From: Cylicocyclus nassatus
Lineage: Eukaryota > Nematoda > Chromadorea > Rhabditida > Strongylidae
Direction: 5' to 3'
DNA: 64,000 nucleotides
NCBI GenBank assembly: GCA_958299035.1
Contig: CATQJL010000112.1
Location: 61,735,823 to 61,799,822, forward strand
Under the pieces are notes generated by a model. The model worked only from the letters and a program-made list of their open reading frames with translations, was not told where the DNA came from and searched no databases. Positions 1 through 11,800 of the stretch are shown piece by piece. Made by a program: the position numbers and the translations under genes. Position 1 is the stretch's first letter; every line of letters begins with the position of its first letter.

Positions 1-601
1 CTTTGCATGTGCCACCAGTATTCGACTGTCACTGTAATCGCTATCAAAAAAAAAATAGCCAAACTTTTGTTTGGACTTTCCCTACCGCTTATCACAAGCT
101 AAGTCATTCTGATATACATACTATTTCAACTATGAGGATTATCAGTACATAATCTTCTGTATGAGTCATGAAGAGTTTGATTATCGGTAATGCGGAACAT
201 TCCCTGACTATTCAACCGCCTATTTTTTTTGTCCAATTGCTTGTTCGTTGCTTTCACAACGAACAGAATAAAGCCTATCTAGGTGAGTACGGTGGAACTA
301 ATTTTTCGCAAAACTCTGCCTGTAATGGATCTACAGCGACTGGATGTAGTCTGTATACCCACAGGAACGAATAGTGACGCAGTCAGTAGTCGTATCTCCT
401 GGTATGAATCCGTCAGTTTTCATAAAAGTTAACTGCGTGTATCCTTTACTTCACGGAAAAGTGTTGGCATCTTAATTTGCTAGTATCATCGTATCTGGCA
501 TAACTCTCTTACAAAAATTAGTTAAGATTTTTGTTGTGAATAACTACATTGTTGCAGTTGCGTGGGTAGCTTATACTCTTGTTTTCATACAAGCAAAGTT
601 A
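1..601. other. No gene recognised; upstream non-coding DNA
   Basis: AT-rich sequence without a convincing ORF, splice pair or repeat boundary. It ends at the first Helitron-like element. The short ORF near 168-374 has no recognisable domain and looks like chance. Confidence 0.5.
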
Positions 602-909
602 TCTTATAGATAAGCTGAATGTCTGTTTGTCTGTCTGTCTGTATGTATGTATGTATGTCTGTATATACGTATGTTCCGAATAGAAAATTCCATTTCTGAA
701 CCGATCCGCACCAAACTTGGCACACATACACTTCGGGCCCCGGCGGGTGTCATAGGCTACTTTTCGTCAGCGATCGATATCGATTTTATCGATTTTTTGC
801 AGAATTTGAGCTACGGGGCTGGGAGTTGGCACAGGGGGGGGGGTAATCGAGCATGCTGATTAAGAATATAATAATGACAGGACCGGGCGGAGCCGGGTAA
901 GTCAACTAG
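602..909 (+). mobile_element. Non-autonomous Helitron-like element, copy 1
   Basis: The 308-bp unit starts with TCTTATAGATAAGCTGAATG and a (GTCT/GTAT) microsatellite. It ends with a GC-rich GCGGAGCCGGGTAA block and CTAG. It lies between A (601) and T (910). TC at the 5' end, CTRR at the 3' end, insertion between A and T and no target duplication are the known Helitron signature. The body (CACACATACACTTCGGGCCC, then CGATTTTATCGATTTTTTGC) recurs at 35164-35859, 40856-41361 and 60256-60852. It encodes no protein. Confidence 0.75.
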
Positions 910-929
910 TAGTTTCTGTGCGTGGCAGA

Positions 930-1085
930 TGACCCCGGCACTTCGCTCAGAAGCGCTCAAAAGCGCCCAAATTTTCTCAAACCTTTCTTCACTTTCTCGT
1001 GTGAGGAGGTTGAGGAAGTGGACAGCTAGGGAGATTTGAGCGCTTTTGGACGCTTTTGAGCGAATTCTGGCAGGGGGCCCTATGA
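930..1085. repeat. Fold-back repeat with GCGCTTTTGAGCG arms
   Basis: The left part (CGCTCAGAAGCGCTCAAAAG) and the right part (GAGCGCTTTTGGACGCTTTT) are inverted copies around a pyrimidine-rich centre, as in a short MITE. No target duplication could be defined. Confidence 0.5.
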
Positions 1086-1710
1086 AGACCTTTTCAGAGT
1101 GCTTCAAGCTTATTTCTATGCCCATGTCGTCAGTATCATGATAACTCGTAACGAAAAATTGCTTAGCACATAGCTAATCATTGCTGTTCATCAGGCTGAG
1201 CACTCGTTTTTATCATCATTTCTCCTTATGAACCTTTTCAGACCATGAAAAATTTTTTTGGGTGAAATATGTTTCTGTAATTTCTGCCATCGTTCTCGCT
1301 TACGGTCTTGTAATAATGGCTATGCTTTTCGAATTTGCAAACTCGCAAGCTAATCTCCTCGTCTTCTAGTGTTTTCTTTTTTCGTATTGAACTATTTTCG
1401 TAATTCCAATAATCACTCCACCGTCAGTGCCTCCTCCACGGCAAGATCGTAAATATGTGCAAAGAATTGTATTGGTGAAGTTAGGACAATTATAATGATT
1501 AGATTCTCTTCTCAAATTGTTTTTCAAGTGGATAATGGTTGAATGGGGTGAGAAACACCGCGAACGGCAGGGGAGTTTGGTGGAAGTGGCCCTTCTGAAC
1601 AAGATCTATATCATTTTGAACAACGAACGGTAATTCCAGAAAATCTTTACTGCACCATTGGACAGTAATGTGCCCTTTTTGTATCCGAATGATCAATGAT
1701 TATGCCTGAA
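1086..1710. other. No gene recognised
   Basis: AT-rich intergenic DNA. I see no coding exon, RNA gene or repeat boundary. Confidence 0.45.
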
Positions 1711-1956
1711 CAGGGCTCGGCACGAGGTGGCTAGATGAAAATGCAAAAAACGAAGTCCCCCTTGACTTTTGGGTATCTTTACGAAGTCCCCTTTGACCCT
1801 ACACCATATTCTCTAAAAATTCTCCAAAAAACGAAGCGTCGACTAAAAAAACGCCGCCAATTTTGCGTGTCTTCGTCCACAAAAACGAAATTCCCTTTGC
1901 TTTTTGTCCCAAAAACGATATCCAGCTTGCCTGTAAGCCATCTGTGCCGAGCCCTG
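1711..1956. mobile_element. hAT-type MITE with perfect 8-bp target duplication
   Basis: The 246-bp element has terminal inverted repeats beginning CAGGGCTCGGCAC at both ends, about 21 bp with mismatches. It is flanked by a perfect 8-bp direct repeat, TGCCTGAA, at 1703-1710 and 1957-1964. Terminal CAG...CTG and an 8-bp duplication are diagnostic of the hAT superfamily. The interior contains echoing ACGAAGTCCCC/ACGAAATTCCC motifs and no transposase. Confidence 0.85.
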
Positions 1957-2844
1957 TGCCTGAATTGAGAGAAAAGTGATTTTTCACAATACTTGGTTTA
2001 ACCATTCTCCCCCTCGATAGCCGCTGTCTTGCAGAGAGCACGTGGGCGATGACTTGGCGCAGCTGTGGCTATAGGATGCTGTTTAATAGTAACTATAACA
2101 GCTTTCATCGTGCCGCGGCATCATAACAACATCTTATTCATTGTGCTTATCTCGCTGCATAGAACGCCAAAGTTTTTCTGCAGCCCACATTCTGCCTGTG
2201 ATTTGTTCAGCAGATTTGGAAGACGATTTTTTGGTATCGAAAAATATGAGATCATTCAGAGTTGTGATTTCCAACCTTCCAACTTCTCAGTCTATCACTT
2301 GGATCCTCTACAGAAAAGTAAGCTTTGAGAGCATTTGGTTTTGTCATTTTGTCTATTTTTTTTGTTACATATCCGTACCTACAAAGTCGTTGAAATGAAC
2401 TTCCCCACCCCCCCCCCTTCAAAGTACCGAGGACATGATGATATTCATGCCGGATGTTGCCTCATGTGAGAATTTCTCGAATTCTTATTTGTATTCACTG
2501 TGGCATCATGCGCTTCCGGTTCTCGAACGTGACATTCTCTGTTTTCGATTTTATCTTCCCTCAACGATCGATATGTGTTGAATCGCCTGCACTTTTATTC
2601 CTTTGCTATCGTCTTTGTTCTCTATTAATACTGCTTCTTCCGTTGCTATTCTGTTCCGCTTTCTATTGCCTCGATCAAACACAGGCGATGTTCGTCATTA
2701 ATCTTTAGCGTCTTTCTTGTTTGTTACACCCTACACAGCCATGGGGCGCTGTTACAATGTTTGCAGTGTTTTGTCTTTATTTTTTCTTCTTGGCTACCGC
2801 AGCGCTTCTTTTGAGAGATTTTCAAGGTTATGGTTTGTGAAAAA
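1957..2844. other. Upstream region of the RasGAP gene
   Basis: AT-rich, pyrimidine-rich DNA that would contain the promoter of the RasGAP gene. No TATA-like or initiator element stands out, and a poly-C run occurs near 2409. Several short ORFs here have no recognisable domain. Confidence 0.4.
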
Positions 2845-2854
2845 TTTTTTGCAG
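2845..2854 (+). promoter_or_regulatory. Possible spliced-leader trans-splice acceptor for the RasGAP gene
   Basis: TTTTTTGCAG lies 37 bases before the proposed ATG at 2892, with no donor-bearing exon recognised upstream. That position fits an SL trans-splice site in a nematode. Two out-of-frame ATGs lie between the site and the proposed start, which weakens the case. It could instead be an ordinary acceptor of an unrecognised 5' exon. Confidence 0.35.
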
Positions 2855-2891
2855 GTAATCTATGATAAAATACGTAACAACATGGTAGCGT

Positions 2892-5800
2892 ATGGAGATG
2901 ATTCCTTCGAATGAAACCGTCTCATCGCCGAGCACAGATGGACCCGACGACTCATCTATGCTACAATCGACATCGTCGTCGAACTCGCGACTACCGGTCA
3001 GTTTCCGATCTGAGTGAGGCGAAAACATGTGCATAATATTCTATTAGTTGGCGGTAAAACGTGGTTATGTGGTACCCAGCTGTTGAGGGGGTTTAGGCTT
3101 ATTGCGGACGAAATTGGGACTTGAGATCTCAGCTAGGGCGGTATTTATCTCCGGAAGAAGAAAGAGGGGAAGGAATGCGCAGCAGTCTTGAAGATTCCAA
3201 GGTTGCTTGAAAAAAAAAAGAAAGATAAAAAGCTACTTTACAAATGATGTGCTCTGGTGCTTTATAATATAAAAGTTCTTAACTCCTTGAAAAAGTTTGG
3301 AAATCAATTTTGGATGTTGAAAACGATGCGTGGGACGATTTTCTGGGGAGGACTGCAAATATATTTTTGGAATACGGCAGGACTGCTCAGAATTGTTAAA
3401 AATGTTGACACAATTTTTCATGTCTGTCCCTGTTTTGTGCATTTCTATGCTTGACTTCATATATCCATGGATACATCTATGCATGAAGTATAAACATACA
3501 GGGCGGGCAGTTGCTCTGTGGCAAACTCCGTCCACTTTGACAAATTGCTGAAATTTGACAGCCTCCGTTCAGCAATTTTGGAAAATGGGGAGCTAGCCGC
3601 TGAGGGGTCTCAGACAATCGCAAAATACTTCCGGAGAAAAGTGAAGTTCTCTTTTTGGGGGACACTCCTAGTGGAGCTGCCAGGTAGGGCGGGGCCCACC
3701 CACACGACCCATTAGGAACATCCGCCTCGGAAGTTTTAGAAGTTCAGTTTTCCACGAGATTATTTTGCTGAGCTTGCCTGATGAGAGGCGACGCCGACAT
3801 TGAAGTTGTTTAAGGTTTCGTGATCGTCTACTGCCCTCAGATTCTATGCTTTGAGCAGGAAGTGGGGCTCTTGTAGAAGGCAGTAGAATGGGTGGGGTAG
3901 GCGGGGTTTGCCAAAGGGCGATAGGCCATTATGAAATGCCTTTAAGCATAAATCAGTGATAACAGTACAAATTGGGTGTCTCGGTATAACAGCTTTGAAA
4001 ACTTTGACTTTGAAAACCGGCAGACATGCTTTGATCGTATCCATTGGAGGCATACGTTGTTCGAGGTAAGGTAGAGGACATTAGATCGCCGATAGGCTCC
4101 ACGTATGCGAACAGCTAGCATGAGGCAAATGCCGGCGTGGGACCTCCCCTTTCAGCGACCTAATGGCTTCTACCCTTTGAGCTGTTTAAAATTCTCGTTT
4201 TAGCACAAGCAGTACTTTAACATTCAAAAATATCATGTTTAATACCTCCGCTTGGATTCAGTCAAACTTGCCATTTGCTAGAAATGCTGAATTTTCACGC
4301 ACTGCTTGCGCTGATCTTTTTGGCACACAATGAGAAACGAAAATAGAAGGCCAACTTCAACTAGGATATCAGCCAGAGTACGCAGAAGACGGAGGCTAAA
4401 AGATATCAAAAGTTTTTTAGTGAATTTCTGCGCTAACAATGAACCTTCAAGTCAAAAATCTGATTCACTTCTAAATGTGGCTAAGGAGAGAAGTAGGGTC
4501 AAGCGCGGCGTGGATGACATGTGTAATGTAACTTAAATTATCGGATCAAATAGGGGTTTACGTGTATCTATAAGTGAGAGGTCGTCCATTTATTCTGACT
4601 CATCTGCCAAAATATCGCATATCAGCACTTTTAACTTTCTTGCAAGCTTTTGAAATTTTGATGTTCTACGAATGTCTCTAGCAAAAAAATTTCCTGTGCT
4701 AATAAGTGAAAGGTCTTAGGAGGGAACAACGTACTACCAGGGTTGCAATTTTTCAAGTATAATGTAGACGTGAAGTGGCGGTAATAAAGTCGAGAACTGT
4801 AGTACTGACTTTCTGTGGCGCTACTTTTACAACAACTTCTTCTGAACGCATTTCCGAGCTAAACTGACCCCCTCCGATTAGTGCCGCTCCTGACTAGGCC
4901 TTGGGAGAGGGACAGTGCGTTTCCGGTCCTCAGTTGTTTTTGAATGAAGATAATAAACCTGGAATAGCCAAAGTGCCATCAAGCCCCGCCCAGATCTTAT
5001 CAAGCTTTACCCATGTATAGAACGCCATCCGCGCCCTCATGAGGGTCCCCACAGACAGAATTTTTGGGGGTGGAAACTTGAACTTCATGGACAGGACAGG
5101 TTCCCTTGAGATCGGGTTTTTGGGGAGGGGATGTTCCTGCTGGAAGCGGACAGTTTGCACTCTTTTAAGTTTGCGCTCTATATTTTCCGGTATTTTTCCG
5201 TTATTCGGACTAATTTTCTCAAAATGTCCTCATGGAATACCTGTTTTAACTCAGAGATTATTTTTTCATGGATCTTGTGAGGACTGCCTCCTTGCCACAT
5301 CTCAAGATAAAAATTAACACGTTTGGAGCCATTTTGACCTGTTTTTTCAAATCGTAATTGCTGGGGTACGAGAGCATTTGAAACGACTCGAAAGCTGATC
5401 AGGAGTCTTTTATGAGAGCAAAACAATTCAAACGTTTAATGAAACATCTTGGTACTCTCACCAATGATTCAAAGAAATCCTGCTTTTGCTTGCTAAGCCC
5501 TGAATTTTAGATTTTTTCAAGGTGTATTTGAATTTCAAAATTTTGCAAAAATTATTTCAACTATATGCTGTACCATCCAGCATCGGTCATGCGACGTCGC
5601 GCCAGCGGCAACTTGCGACGGTGCGATGTGACGCGCGCGAACTCTGCCACGTGTTAAAGCACGTCGCATGCGGCGATGCGTCTTTGCAAGGCATATTAGG
5701 CGAGACCGATGCTGGCTGATACGACCTATATTATCTATTTTTCTCCGCTATGTGACCTCCTTACTTAGATCTCTATGTTTGAATTTTCAATTTGCAGCAG

Positions 5801-8800
5801 TCGCAAGTGGCATCACCCTCGGAAGCAACGGGTAGGCCATGGTATCACGGCGAGATTTCGCAGACGGAAGCGGAAGTGCTGCTCGATGTTGCACAACCTG
5901 GCCGCTTCCTGGTGCGTAAGGCCGGTCCGACAAGATACTTCTTGTCGTGCGTGACCGGTAACCACATGCTGCTTCATTTACCGTAAGCTTTTTCTAGCTT
6001 CCATTTTGCTCTAGTCGAATAATCTCACCCCATCGAGAGTGAGCATCTATATTTTGGAATTCCCTCGCTATGAGCAGCTGCTCGAAGCTAGCACCTGCTA
6101 TTTCTATCAAATGCATGTGCAGTTCGAGACACTTTTTGTAAACAGTTTTGATTTCATGTGATACTTTAAGAATCCACCAGCTGGGACGTTTCTTCTATCT
6201 GAATGCTGGAAAATTCACGACCCTCGCTGAAGCAGTGCGGCATCATTGCGAGATGGTAGACTCGGCAGAACCAGTGAATGCTCCGTTTGCCAGTCCGAAC
6301 CTTCCCATCATGGCTGTGAGTTTGTTTGCATTATGTCCAGTATCTTTTCTTTGAATAGGTTTACCAGCATATTTTTTGGCTGTACATCCACTATATAACG
6401 AAAATTTGTATCATTCCACTCATTTGGCTTTATTTATATAGAAAACGTCTTTTTAACATCACTTGCGTCAAGGTCATTCTAAACAGTGGCAAGCAAGTGA
6501 ATAGGAGGTTGGAGGTTAGGGGGAGTGGGTATATTTCTGGTTAACTAATCACGATTATAGGTTTATCCCTACTTTCAAAGAACGAATCTCAAAATAAGCG
6601 GATTGTTTAACAGTGCCCCACATTGTTCACGGGGATACCCGTTCGTGATTTTTTCCAAATCGAACGTAACGATGTTAATCATGTTGAACACGCATTTAAA
6701 TCTTCGCTCTTCAGCTCAATATCTGATTATGCAGCTCAGCAGTTTGACATGAGGCAATGTTTTTAGAATGGATCTTGCCAAACTCTTGAATAATCAATAA
6801 TTATATCGAATTTTACAAGAATTGTTCGATTTATAAAGGCCATTTTTGCACTGAGTGCTACTGCTAAACTTGAATGCTTTCTGCTTCATTTCCCGTGTTT
6901 ACTTCGTTATGTTGTAGATAGTAGCATATGGTGGGTTAAACTGTCTTTATTTTAGGCTCCCCATAGCTCACATATGCGTAGATTTTTATGCCTGACCAAG
7001 TGCGAGGATTTGGCAGATAATGACGAATTGAGGTGGGTGTTTTAGTTGTTTATCTTCCAAATTTTTTATTTGTAAACATATATGTAAGATGTACCATGAG
7101 CAGTTCCATCTATGGTTTTTGTTAAGTAAATGGGATGTAGATTGATCCCATGTTTTTTACTTAGGTAAATAGAATGAAACGGTAGTCTGAACGCCCTTTA
7201 GCGGTGTAGTATCCTACTTCTTTTGATTCCATGCATTAGGTCATTTTCAGCTCGTATAATTCAATATGTTTATTCTGGGGTATCACCATCTGTGTCTGGG
7301 AGCGTAGTTGTCCATGTAATTTGAAATGATTGTGTTTCCAAACATTCATAATGAAAATATCTCATGTAGGTTGATCTTTGCTCACTTCTTGTTTGGTGGG
7401 GAATTATTTGTGAGGTGGAGTAATCGAATCAGAACGATGCAGGTGCAGTCACATAAGTCTGTATCAGGGTGTTTTGTGTGTGTAGCGCAGTCGTAGAGAG
7501 GCATGTTCTCATTTTTCTTTCCAAATCGTTTGCTGTATCCAGCTGAGCGCAGAAGAAGGAGATCGTTAATCCATGAAAATTTGGAGAGGTAATTATGTAA
7601 AATGTGCATTTTTGTTGTGGAATATTTCGTATCCAAAAGTTGAAGTTTATTTTTATTCTATAACTTTTCAGTACATCAAGAGGCGATGTCGTGACACAAC
7701 TACGTATTCTGGAGAACGGCTTTATACTGGCTAAAAATGAAAACACGGGTCAAACGGGTTACCTATCTGCAAAATCAATAGAACCTGTTGTGAGTTTTTT
7801 TTTTTCAAATTTTTTTGTCACTGTTTAAATGGTTTTCTCCATATAATTTGCATCACCATTATCATCATATCGAGTGGAAAGAATTCGGTGGAAGGTATGA
7901 TGAAAGTTTTGCACATGTAGGAGGAATATTTTGGGATGATAATTATGGCCTTCGCCCAGGGAATTTTCAGCAGTTTTATCATAACGCTATACCACACAAA
8001 GTCACGAATGCTTATTATACTCTGCTATCTCCGGTCGCGTTTATACTCATTACGAATTCTGATAATTTGCAAAACTGAATTCTGCGTTGACGCTTCCATT
8101 ATCTGTGGGTGGCCTGTGTTATTCGCATGCAGGATGGCTTGTGTAGGCGGCGTCAATAATGTGCATGTCGTTTGCGGTCGGAAGCAATGCTTGAAATTTA
8201 AGCCGGATGTTCCATAGAAACACTTGCGACAGGAAAACCCAGTCTTTTGAATCTTGAAATTTGTATGATGTGTATATCTCCTTTTCATGGAAACCACAAG
8301 ATCAATGTTTCATAGTCAGATTTATTCCATGTATGTTTATAGGATGACCTTGTTTGATCCCTAGAGCTGTGACTCATCTTTTGCGCAAAACTGTACAAAA
8401 TTTCAAAAATTGGTGATGCATTTCATATTTTTTCTGGAAACTTAGACTTTTTGAACGATTGTGGTCTCTTCAATTTTGGATGTTATTCCGTGTTGAATGA
8501 GGGCGACAAAAATAGATTGCGTCTAGCAGAAAAACTAATATTTGCTTCTACATTATCATCCCAAGATAATTTCCATTGATTTTTATAGTAATCTACAGTG
8601 AGACTCGTAACACATCTCGTAATCTATGGTGATGATTCGGTTATATTGGAAAATCATGATGAATAATGATGATTACAATTACTTTTAATCACCATTCATG
8701 ATGACACCTAGGTTTGCGTAGGTGTGCATGAATGAATTTTTTGTTTGTAGTCAATAAAGGAATTAGCACGGCAATAGACGCCCCTACATCATTAGTGTTC

Positions 8801-11800
8801 ATGTTAGTGTTTGCATTACATCTGCCTTGCTTTCTGCTCGGCTTATGGAACTTTCTGGTTGTTTTTGTTTGACAGTGCCAGCTGCAAGAATGACTTGGAG
8901 CCAAAATTCTTCTATTTTGAGCATATTTTTTTCCGATTCCAGGGGCTAAGAATGTGTCATTGGATGGAACCTTGAAATTTTGTTCTTTTGGTCCTAGAAA
9001 TCTATTCCCTTTTATCCATATGTTTATTACTTTTAAGAGACATAATTATGCCTACTTTTCTAGAAACTTATGTTCATCTTCGAAGGAAACTTTCGTAGTT
9101 ATCTGGCCGTCCTGGAGTGGGTCACTAGACAACCACTTGAATGTACTTCAAAGAACGTTGAAGAACTTCCATCATGAAAGTACCATGACTCACTTTCACT
9201 TACCTTCACCCATTTTTTGACGTAACTACTTCATCGCGTTTGGCTTTATAACTAAAAATTACGATTTACGATGACGTTGATAGTAGGCGGGGCGTTGTCA
9301 AGTTTGTCGCCCACACGTCTACATTGCTAATGTGGGATCACTATTATTAATGGTGAAATCACATACATGGTTATGTGTCAGTCGCTGACAGTTTAGTGTG
9401 CCTTTTTGTTTCTAATCTGCATACTGTCAAGATTGAACTGGCAAATGCAAATCAAAATCTTGTCCTTTTGCATGTGACCTAGTACATATTGGGAGTTGGT
9501 CCTGATATGATCTGGTCTAATTTGATATGCTCTCAATTTAGATGTGTACTCTGTTATGGAGAGATGTTTTGTGATTATGATTTATTCGCTTTTGTAAGTA
9601 CTTTTGCGCGTACTTTCGTTTCACATCGATTTACCTAACCCCAAGCTTCAAGCAGCTTATTGAAATGTAGGCGTAAGCAAAGCTATGAGGAGTAGTTCCA
9701 TCAACATCTGATTATTTCAGCGGAAGTTCTTTCTTTTTCATAATTCTTTGTTGTTGGGTAGTTTGTATTCCCAAGTTTTTGTTTTTACAACTTGATTTTT
9801 CCAAAATTGATTATCTGTATTTCAGCTAACAGAATCGTTGCGTGTTCACGATTTGCCATATTATCATCCATCTTTGACACCTGAAGCTTTAAGAATGCTT
9901 ACATGCGGTGAGTTTATTGCACATTTTCAGTGATCTCGGTCAGCTAGATTGATTTCACGAAATCCGTGAGCTTTATCTGCGTTGTTGTTGTATATGAATG
10001 GGATGAATTCCGCCTGAATCATGTGCTACTTCCCTTAGGGGTTTCTGCTTTTTCAAGACCTTATACAGCCGGAATGCGGAACCTGTTTGACAATGACAAT
10101 GAAGCAAATTTTTTGATGGCGAGGATTAACCTAATTTTGTGCATGAAAACAACACTCTTCTCAATTGCGTGTAGTTAAGTTAAAGTCTGTTAATTGGGTT
10201 ATATCGTAATGGTCTTATGGACTTGTGGCGATACATTTTGCTTTTGAGCATTACAGTGGTAATGCTTCTTTTTTTTGAGGAAGAGTAGTTTTATCGTGAA
10301 GCCGGTGTGTAACTTTGTGGGGTCTCATTGGCAGTAGTGTTCCAGACCATGCTCCTTTCAATTTAATTTTTTGTGAACTCGTTTTCCTGGTACATTTACT
10401 TCATATCGTACTGCTCTCCATATGTATGCCACTGTGTTCTAGCACTAGATTTGTTTTCAAAAGCATTTGTGATTTTTTTGCAGAAACTCAGTGCTTCCGG
10501 TGAAAAATCTTCCGCGAACTTTTTTGCATCTGAGTGACTCTTTCTGAATGGAAAGTGTTTATTGCACAGAACTTTTTAGATTTTAAAACCGGAAGAATGG
10601 TCGTTTTATTCATTGTGATGTCACTAAGTTTTATCAGTTTTTCGAAATTCGAAGAAAACTTATCATGGTTTTGTTTTTCGTGTAGTCCTCATCAACTCCT
10701 TCAAGTAACAGACACTCAGAAAATCATTACCGTACTTTCCTACTCTTTTTGGACTCAAATCTTCACCATTCTATCATTTTGCTCCCCCCTTCCCCTGATT
10801 GCTAAGACTACTACTGTACTTCATAGCTGTCCGCGTCGTTTCCATTCGTCACTTCCCGCTTCTGGGATTGCCGAAAAAGACATTCGAACATTCTCAGAAG
10901 CTGTGTGGCTTATATATAGTCACAAGCACATCTAAGAGGTCTAAATTAATCTGAACCTCATTGAAATCCTGCTGAGCCACCTCTTTTACCCTCCCCCAAT
11001 TCCATAGCTTCAAATCCAGCCCTCAATTGCCCCACAGCTATGCCAGTGCTTGATTTTTGAAGGAAGCTGTTGTGTTGAGTAATGGATGGTTATCCTGGGA
11101 GTATAGGCATAAATAATGCTAACACTCCCTCACTCATCCGTGTACATGCGATGTTTTCAGTGTTTGAACTCTGTCTCCTACTTATGAGCGCCGCCTTTTC
11201 TTTGCTTAATCCTTTGAAGTTAATACTAATCCAGTTGTAGTTGACTTTTAGGTTGGCACCTAAGTTCTGCAGCTAATTTCATTTCAATGTTTTCTAGGGC
11301 AGTCAAATATGAGCTATATGTGCCTGCTTGATTTTTGGTAATAAAGTGAAAAAAATTCACGCAGTTTCCGAGAATTGATTAATTTCGGAGCTTCGAAGCT
11401 GAAAACCAAAAAATGAACCCATCTGCAGTCTGAGCAACAAGCTGGAATTCTACAGATAGTTGCTGGATGAACCTTCAACAGTCAATGTATAGTTTCGTCA
11501 TGTATTTGATTTAGGCTGCGGACGGCCTCGTTTTGTTGCTAGCGCAATGAAATTCCGAATTTGACCATTTTTTGGAAGATGCGTGAATTCTTTCTATTTC
11601 TCTACCGTAAATTAAGCGCACATTTTTAGCTTATTGCTTATTTCCACTATGACAAGAAAATGAGCGAGCCACAAGAGAAACAAGAGAAAAGTAAGTATGA
11701 TTAATTACAAAACTCAGGAGCCAATCCAGTAGGTCGCAAACTTTCTGTATGTAGAATTTCAACTTTGTTGACCTTTACACGTAAATGCGTTCAGAATTTC

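Noticed and set aside
5522..5719. 65-aa ORF just upstream of the SH2 exon, considered as the RasGAP N-terminus
   Set aside because: It reads through a short MITE with CCAGCATCGGTC inverted ends and does not splice in phase to the SH2 exon as well as the 2892-2996 exon.
10534..10935. 133-aa hydrophobic ORF in a RasGAP intron
   Set aside because: Same strand as the host gene, no domain, no splice signals; long AT-rich introns give such ORFs by chance.
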